Translations under genes and position numbers: made by a program
The notes under the pieces: model-generated
Databases searched by the model: none
Told to the model about the DNA's origin: nothing
What the model saw: the letters and a program-made list of their open reading frames with translations, nothing else
DNA from: Aphelocoma coerulescens
Taxonomy: Eukaryota; Chordata; Aves; Passeriformes; Corvidae
NCBI RefSeq assembly: GCF_041296385.1
Contig: NW_027183583.1
Location: 144,336-208,335, forward strand
Direction: 5' to 3'
Length of the DNA: 64,000 nucleotides
Shown: positions 48,401 through 57,400 of the stretch, in pieces
Layout of the letters: each line of letters starts with the position of its first letter
How positions within the stretch are numbered: the stretch's first letter is position 1

Positions 48401-51400
48401 GAATTTTTGGGGATTTTTTGGGGATTTTTTGGGGATTTTTTTAGGATTTTTTGGGGATTTTTTGAAATTTTTAAAAAATTTTGGGGGAATTTTTAAGGAA
48501 TTTTTTTGGATTTTTTAAGGATTTTTTTGGGACTTTTTAGGGATTTTTTTGGGGTTTTTTCTGGGATTTTTTAGGGATTTTTGGGGGTTTTTTAGGGATT
48601 TTTTTTTATTTTTAGGGGATTTTTTTGGGATTTTTTGGGGTATTTTTTGGGATTTTTAGGGGATTTTTTTGGGATTTTTTGGGATTTTTTGGGGGATTTT
48701 TTGGGGACTTTTTGGGGGGTTTTGGGGATTTTTTGGAGATTTTTGGGCCATTTTTGAGGCATTTTTGGTGTATTTTTGGGGTGGTTTTGGGGCATTTTTG
48801 GGGCATTTTTGGGGATTTTTTGGGGCTATTTTTTGGGGATTTTTTGGGGATTTTCGGGGTATTTTTGGTGGATTTCTGGGGTGTATTTGGGGCGTTTTTG
48901 GGGTATTTTTGGGGGTATTTTTGGGGTGGTTTTGGGCTATTTTTGGGGTGTTTTGGGGGCATTTCTGGGGTATTTTGGGGCATTTCCGGGGGTATTTTGG
49001 GGGTATTTTTTGGGGATTTTTTGGGGCATTTTCGGGGCATTTTTGGGGTATTTTTGGTGCATTTCTGGGGTATATTTGGGGTGGTTTTAGGGCATTTTTG
49101 GGCCATTTCTGGGCTATTTTGGGGCATTTTTGGGCTATTTTGGGGCATTTCTAGGGCTATTTTTGGGCTATTTCTTGGCTATTTTTGGGATATTTTGGGG
49201 CTATTTTGGGGCTATTTTGGGGCATTTCTGGGCTATTTTTGGGGCATTTCTGGGCTATTTTTGGGGCATCTCGAGGGCTATTTTTGGGCTATTTTTGGGG
49301 CATTTTTGGGGCATTTTTGAGCTATTTTTGGGGTATTTTCCGGGTGGTTTTGGGGGCATTTCTGGGGTATTTTTGGGGTATTTTTGGGGATTTTTGGGGG
49401 TATTTTTTGGGGATTTTTTGGGGCATTTTCGGGGTATTTTTGGTGCATTTCTGGGGTAAATTTGGGGTGGTTTTAGGGCATTTTTGGGCCATTTCTGGGC
49501 TATTTTGGGGCATTTTTGGGCTATTTTGGGGCATTTCTAGGGCTATTTTTGGGGCATTTCTGGGCTATTTTTGGGGCATCTCTAGGGCTATTTTTGGGCT
49601 ATTTTTGGGGCATTTTTGGGTTATTTTTGGGCCATTTTTGGGCTATTTTCCGGGCGGTTTTGGGGCATTTCTGGGGCTATCTCGGGGCTATTTTCGGGGC
49701 TATTTTTGGGCTATTTTGGGGGCATTTCTAGGGCTATTTTTGGGCTATTTTTGGGCTATTTCTCGGCTATTTTTGGGGCATCTCTGGGGCATATTTGGGG
49801 TAGTTTTGGGGCATTTCTGGGGCTATTTTTGGGGTATTTTTAGGGTATTTTTGGGGCATTTCTGGGGTATATTTGGGGCATTTTTGGGTTATTTTTGGGC
49901 CATTTTTGGGCTATTTCCCGGGCGGTTTCGGGCCATTTCTGGGGCTATTTTTGGGCCATTTTTAGGCCATTTTAGGGCCATTTCTGGGGCTATCTCGGGG
50001 CCATTTTGGGGCCATTTTTAGGCCATTTCTGGGGCTATTTTTGGGCCATTTTTAGGGTATTTTTGGGGAATTTTCGGGGCATTTTTGGGCCATTTTTAGG
50101 CCATTTCTGGGGCTATTTTTGGGCTATTTTTGGGCCATTTTTCGGGTATTTTGGGGGCATTTTCGGGGCATTTTCGGGGCATTTTGGGGGCATTTTGGGG
50201 GCTCTCACCTCTCGTTTCTGGGGGTCCCTGGCCGCCTCCTGCATCCAGCCCTGCAGCGGCTCCCAGAGCCGGGGCCCCCCCAGCAGCAGCAGCCGCGCCC
50301 CGAGCTGGCCCAGGGCCCCCCTCGTGGGGGGGCTGCGGGGGCAAAACCCCCCCGTGAGCCCCGAACGGCCCCGATTGCCCCCGGGGCAGCTGCCCCTCCC
50401 CCACTGCCGCCCCAAGGCCCAGCTTTTCCCACAAAATCCCCGTTTTTTTCCCCAAAAATCCCCATTTTCCTCCCCAAAAATCCCCATTTTTCCGCCAAAA
50501 TCCCTTTTTTCCCTAAAAATCCGCATTTTTCCCCCAAAATCCCCATTTTTCCCCCAAAAATCCCCGTTTTTCCCTCAAAAATCCACATTTTTCCCTAAAA
50601 ATCCCCATTTTTACCCCAAAATCCCCATTTTCCCCCCAAAAATCCCCATTTTTCCCTAAAAAAAAACCCGTTTTTCCCCCCAAAATCCCCATTTTTTCCC
50701 CAAAAATCCCCCTTTTTTCCCCAAAAATCGACATTTTTTCCCCACAAAAATCCACGTTTTTCCCCCCCAAAATCCCCGTTTTTCCCTCAAAAATCCCAAT
50801 TTTCACCCAAAAATGCATGTTTTTCCCCAAAAATCCCCATTTTCACCCCCAAAAATCCCCATTTTTTCCCCACAAAAATCCCATTTTTCCCCAAAATCTC
50901 AATTTTTTCCCCACAAAAATCCCCATTTTTCCCCAAAAATCCCCATTTTCCCCCCAAAAATCCCCATTTTTTCCCCCAAAAAATCCCCATTTTTCTCCCA
51001 AAATCCCCATTTTCCACCCAAAAATCCCCACTTTTTCCCCCCAAAATCCCCATTTTTCCCCTCAAATATCCCCATTTTTCCCTCAAAAATCCCAATTTTT
51101 CCCTAAAAATCCCCATTTCACCCCCCAAAATCCCCGTTTTTCCCTAAAAATCCCCATTTTTCCCCAAAAATGCCCATTTTCCTCCCCAAAAATCCCCATT
51201 TTCTCCCCAAAAATCCCCATTTTTCTCCCCAAAATACCCATTTTTCCCCCAAAATCCCTTTTTTCCCGAAAAATCCCCACTTTTTCCCCAAAAAATCCCC
51301 ATTTTTCCCCCCTAAATTCCCATTTTTCCCCCCAAAAATCCACGTTTTTCCCAAAAATCCCCATTTTCACCCCCAAAAATCCCCATTTTTCCCCCAAAAA

Positions 51401-54400
51401 TCCACGTTTTCTCCCCAAAAATCCACATTTTCTCCCCAAAAATCGCCATTTTTTCCCAAAAATCCCCATTTTTCCCAAAAATCCACATTTTTCCCAAAAA
51501 TCCACATTTTTCCCAAAAATCCACATTTTTCCCCCAAAAATCCCCATTTTTCCTCAAAAATCCCCATTTTCACCCCCAAAAATCCCCATTTTCCCCCCAA
51601 AAATCCCATTTCCCCCCCCAAAAATCCCCATTTTCCCCCAAAAAACCACAACTTTCAACCCCAAATTCCCATTTTTCCCCTAAAAATCCCAATTTTCACC
51701 CCCAAAAATCCCCATTTTTCCCCCCAAAAATCCACGTTTTTCCCAAAAATCCCCATTTTCACCCCCAAAAATCCCCATTTTTCCCCAAAAATGCCCATTT
51801 TCCTCCCCAAAAATCCACATTTTCTCCCCAAAAATCCCCATTTTTTCCCCCAAAAATCCCCATTTTCCCCCCCTAAATTCCCATTTTTCCCCCAAAAATC
51901 CTCATTTTTCCCCTCAAAATCCCCATTTTCACCCCCAAAAATCCCCATTTTCCCCCCAAAAATCGCCATTTTTCCCCAAAAATCCCCATTTTTCCCCAAA
52001 AATCCCCGTTTTCCTCCCCAAAAATCCCCATTTTTCCCCCAAAAAATCCCATTTTTCCCCCAAAAAATCCCCATTTTTCCCAAAATCTCCCATTTTTCCC
52101 CCAAAAATCCCCACTTTTCCCCCCAAAATCCCCATTTTTCCCCCCAAAAATCCACGTTTTTTCCTCAAAAATCCCCATTTTCACCCCCAAAAATCCCCAT
52201 TTTTCTCCCAAAATCCCAAAATTCCCCCCAAAAATCCCAATTTCCCCCCTCAAAATTCCCATTTTTCCCAAAACCTCCCATTTTTCCCCCAAAAAATCCC
52301 AAATTTCCCCCCAAAATCCCAAATTTCCCCCAAAAATCCCCATTTTCCCTAAAAAGCCCCATTTTTCTCCCAAAATCCCCAAATTTCCCCCCAAAAATCC
52401 CCATTTTCCCCCCAAAAATCCCAAATTCCCCCCAAAAATCCCAAATTTCCCCACAAAATCCCCATTTTCCCCCCCAAAATCCCCATTTTTGGTCCCAAAA
52501 ATCCCAAATTTCCCCCAAAAATCCCCAAATTCCCCCCAAAATCCCCATTTTTCCCCCCAAAATCCCCAAATTTCCCCCCAAAATCCCAAATTTCCCCCCC
52601 AAAAATCCCCATTTTTCCCAAAATCCCCCTTTTTTCCCCCAAATCCCCCCCGTTCCCCCCTCCCAACCCCCCCCCAACCCCCGGGAATTTGGGGAATTTT
52701 GGGGAATTTTGGGGAATTTGGGGAATTTTGGGGAATTTGGGGAATTTTGGGGAATTTGGGGAATTTTGGGGAATTTTGGGGAATTTGGGGAATTTCTCTC
52801 ACTCCGTCTCCTGCTCCAGCGCCTCCACCAGCACCTGCGGCAGCCTAATTAATTAATTAACGCCGTTAATTAGCGCCACTTCCTCCCTAATTAACGCCTT
52901 TAATCAACCCCAACCCCTCCCTAATTAACCCCTTAAATCAGCCCCTCCCCCTCCCTAATTAACGCCTTTAATCAGCCCCACCCCTCCCTAATTAACCCCT
53001 TTAATCAGCCCCTCCCCCTCCCTAATTAACCCCTTTAATCAGCCCCTCCCCCTCCCTAATTAACCCCTTTAATCAGCCCCACCCCTCCCTAATTAACCCC
53101 TTTAATCAGCCCCTCCCCTCCCTAATTAACCCCTTTAATCAGCCCCTCCCCCTCCCTAATTAACGCCTTTAATCACCCCCTCCCCCTCCCTAATTAACCC
53201 CTTTAATCAGCCCCTCCCCCTCCCTAATTAACCCCTTTAATCAGCCCCTCCCCCTCCCTAATTAACCCCTTTAATCAGCCCCTCCCCTCCCTAATTAACC
53301 CCTTTAATCAGCCCCTCCCCTCCCTAATTAACGCCTTTAATCAGCCCCACCCCCTCCCTAATTAACCCCTTTAATCAGCCCCACCCCCTCCCTAATTAAC
53401 CCCTTTAATCAGCCCCTCCCCCTCCCTAATTAACCCCTTTAATCAGCCCCAACCCCTCCCTAATTAACCCTTTAATCAGCCCCATCCCTCCCTAATTAAC
53501 CCCTTTAATCAGCCCCAACCCCTCCCTAATTAACCCCTTTAATCAGCCCCAACCCCTCCCTAATTAACCCCTTTAATCAGCCCCCACCCCTCCCTAATTA
53601 ACCCCTTTAATCAGCCCCCACCCCTCCCTAATTAACCCCTTTAATCACCCCCTCCCCCTCCCTAATTAACCCCTTTAATCAGCCCCTCCCCCTCCCTAAT
53701 TAACCCCTTTAATCAGCCCCACCCCTCCCTAATTAACGCCTTTAATCAGCCCCTCCCCCTCCCTAATTAACCCCTTTAATCAGCCCCTCCCCCTCCCTAA
53801 TTAACCCCTTTAATCAGCCCCTCCCCCTCCCTAATTAACCCCTTTAATCAGCCCCACCCCTCCCTAATTAACCCCTTTAATCAGCCCCTCCCCTCCCTAA
53901 TTAACCCCTTTAATCAGCCCCTCCCCCTCCCTAATTAACGCCTTTAATCACCCCCTCCCCCTCCCTAATTAACCCCTTTAATCAGCCCCTCCCCCTCCCT
54001 AATTAACCCCTTTAATCAGCCCCTCCCCCTCCCTAATTAACCCCTTTAATCAGCCCCTCCCCTCCCTAATTAACCCCTTTAATCAGCCCCACCCCCTCCC
54101 TAATTAACCCCTTTAATCAGCCCCTCCCCCTCCCTAATTAACCCCTTTAATCAGCCCCAACCCCTCCCTAATTAACCCTTTAATCAGCCCCATCCCTCCC
54201 TAATTAACCCCTTTAATCAGCCCCCACCCCTCCCTAATTAACCCCTTTAATCAGCCCCACCCCCTCCCTAATTAACCCCTTTAATCAGCCCCCACCCCTC
54301 CCTAATTAACCCCTTTAATCACCCCCTCCCCCTCCCTAATTAACCCCTTTAATCAGCCCCTCCCCCTCCCTAATTAACCCCTTTAATCAGCCCCACCCCT

Positions 54401-57400
54401 CCCTAATTAACCCCTTTAATCAGCCCCTCCCCTCCCTAATTAACCCCTTTAATCAGCCCCACCCCTCCCTAATTAACCCCTTTAATCAGCCCCTCCCCCT
54501 CCCTAATTAACCCCTTTAATCAACCCCCACCCCTCCCTAATTAACCCCTTTAATCAGCCCCTCCCCTCCCTAATTAACCCCTTTAATCAGCCCCACCCCT
54601 CCCTAATTAACCCCTTTAATCAGCCCCTCCCCTCCCTAATTAACCCCTTTAATCAACCCCCACCCCTCCCTAATTAACCCCTTTAATCAGCCCCTCCCCC
54701 TCCCTAATTAACCCCTTTAATCAGCCCCAACCCCTCCCTAATTAACCCTTTAATCAGCCCCATCCCTCCCTAATTAACCCCTTTAATCAGCCCCGCCCCC
54801 TCCCTAATTAACCCCTTTAATCAGCCCCTCCCCTCCCTAATTAACCCCTTTAATCAGCCCCAACCCCTCCCTAATTAACCCCTTTAATCAGTCCCACCCC
54901 CTCCCTAATTAACCCCTTTAATCAACCCCACCCCTCCCTAATTAACGCCTTTAATCAGCCCCAACCCCTCCCTAATTAACCCCTTTAATCAGCCCCAACC
55001 CCTCCCTAATTAATGCCTTTAATCAGCCCCACCCCCTCCCTAATTAACCCCTTTAATCAGCCTCACCCCTCCCTAATTAACCCCTTTAATCAACCCCTCC
55101 CCCTCCCTAATTAATGCCTTTAATCAGCCCCACCCCCTCCCTAATTAACCCCTTTAATCAGCCCCAACCCCTCCCTAATTAACCCCTTTAATCAGCCCCT
55201 CCCCTCCCTAATTAACCTCTTTAATCAGCCCCTCCCCCTCCCTAATTAACCCCTTTAATCAGTCCCTCCCCCTCCCTAATTAACCCCTTTAATCAGCCCC
55301 AACCCCTCCCTAATTAACCCCTTTAATCAGCCCCTCCCCTCCCTAATTAACCCCTTTAATCAGCCCCACCCCCTCCCTAATTAACCCCTTTAATAAACCC
55401 CTCCCCTCCCTAATTAACCCCTTTAATCAGCCTCACCCCTCCCTAATTAACCCCTTTAATCAACCCCTCCCCCTCCCTAATTAACCCCTTTAATCAGCCC
55501 CCACCCCTCCCTAATTAATGCCTTTAATCAGCCCCACCCCCTCCCTAATTAACCCCTTTAATCAGCCCCTCCCCCTCCCTAATTAACCACTTTAATCAGC
55601 CCCTCCCCCTCCCTAATTAACCCCTTTAATCAGCCCCTCCCCCTCCCTAATTAACCCCTTTAATCAGCCCCACCCCTCCCTAATTAACCCCTTTAATCAG
55701 CCCCTCCCCCTCCCTAATTAACCACTTTAATCAGCCCCACCCCTCCCTAATTAACGCCTTTAATCAGCCCCTCGCCCTCCCTAATTAACCCCTTTAATCA
55801 GCCCCAACCCCTCCCTAATTAACCCCTTTAATCAGCCCCACCCCCTCCCTAATTAACCCCTTTAATCAGCCCCACCCCTCCCTAATTAACCCCTTTAATC
55901 AACCCCACCCCTCCCTAATTAACCCCTTTAATCAGCCCCAACCCCTCCCTAATTAACCCCTTTAATCAGCCCCACCCCCTCCCTAATTAACCCCTTTAAT
56001 CAGCCCCACCCCCTCCCTAATTAACCCCTTTAATCAGCCCCACCCCTCCCTAATTAACCCCTTTAATAAACCCCTCCCCCTCCCTAATTAACCCCTTTAA
56101 TCAAGCTCTATTCTTCTCTAATTAAACCCTTTAATGAACCCCTCCCCCTCCCTAATTAACCCCTTTAATCAAGCTCTATTCTTCTCTAATTAAACCCTTT
56201 AATGAACCCCACCCCCTCCCTAATTAACCCCTTTAATCAGCCCCAAGCCCCGCCCCTTTTCCCTAAGCCCCGCCCCCTCCATTCATTTCAATGGAGCCCT
56301 AAGTCCCGCCCCCTTTCCCTAAGCCACGCCCCCTCCATTGATTTCAATGGGCCCCTAAGCCCCGCCCCCTTTTCCCTAAGCCACGCCCCCCATTGATTTC
56401 AATGGGCCCCTAAGCCCCGCCCCTTTTCCCTAAGCCACGCCCCCTCCATTGATTTTAATGGGGCCCTAAGCCCCGCCCCCTTCCCCTAAGCCACGCCCCT
56501 CCATTGATTTCAATGGGGCCCAAGCCACGCCCCCTTTTCCCAGGCCCCGCCCCCTCCATTGACTTCAATGGGGCCCAAGCCACGCCCCCTTTTCCCAGGC
56601 CCCGCCCCCTTTCCCCAGGCCCCGCCCACCTCTGCAGCAGCTCCGGGGGGAGTTTCCGGAGGAGCCTCCGGAGCAGAAGCGCCGCCAAATGTCGGACCTG
56701 GGAACCCCAAAATCCCCCAAATTCACCCCAAAATCCCACCTGGGAACCCCAAAATCCCACCTGGGAGTCCCAAAATCCACCTGGGAACCCCAAAATCCCC
56801 CAAATTCACCCCAAAATCCCACCTGGGAACCCCAAAATCCTCCTGGGAACCCCAAAATCGCCCAAATTCACCCCAAAATCCCACCTGGGAACCCCAAAAT
56901 CCCCCAAATTCACCCCAAAATCCCACCTGGGAACCCCAAAATCCCCCAAATTCACCCCAAAATCCACCTGGGAACCCCAAAATCCCCCAAATTCACCCCA
57001 AAATCCCACCTGGGAACCCCAAAATCCCCCAAATTCACCCCAAAATGCCCCAAATTCACCCCAAAATCCCACCTGGGAACCCCAAAATCCACCTGGGAAC
57101 CCCAAAATGCCCCAAATTCACCCCAAAATCCCACCTGGGAGTCCCAAAATCCACCTGGGAACCCCAAAATCCCCCAAATTCACCCCAAAATCCACCTGGG
57201 AACCCCAAAATGGCCCAAATTCACCCCAAAATCCCACCTGGGAACCCCAAAATCCCCCAAATTCACCCCAAAATGCCCCAAATTCACCCCAAAATCCCAC
57301 CTGGGAACCCCAAAATCGCCCAAATTCACCCCAAAATCCCACCTGGGAGCCCCAAAATCCACCTGGGAACCCCAAAATCCACCTGGGAACCCCAAAATCC

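Larger units (their letters stand above)
39830..48620. repeat. IPO4: Intron 5 satellite GGGGATTTTTTGGGATTTTTTTAGG
   Basis: Almost pure G/T/A on the plus strand, 10-17 bp units. Large segments are duplicated: the blocks around 43037-43637 and 45801-46401 read the same, as do about 42000-42400 and 44760-45190. Four truncated exon-6 copies are embedded in it. Confidence 0.93.

Noticed and set aside
52845..56235. CRISPR-like regular spacing of a 32-34 bp repeat
   Set aside because: There are no unique spacers: the whole unit is repeated. The context is a vertebrate intron.
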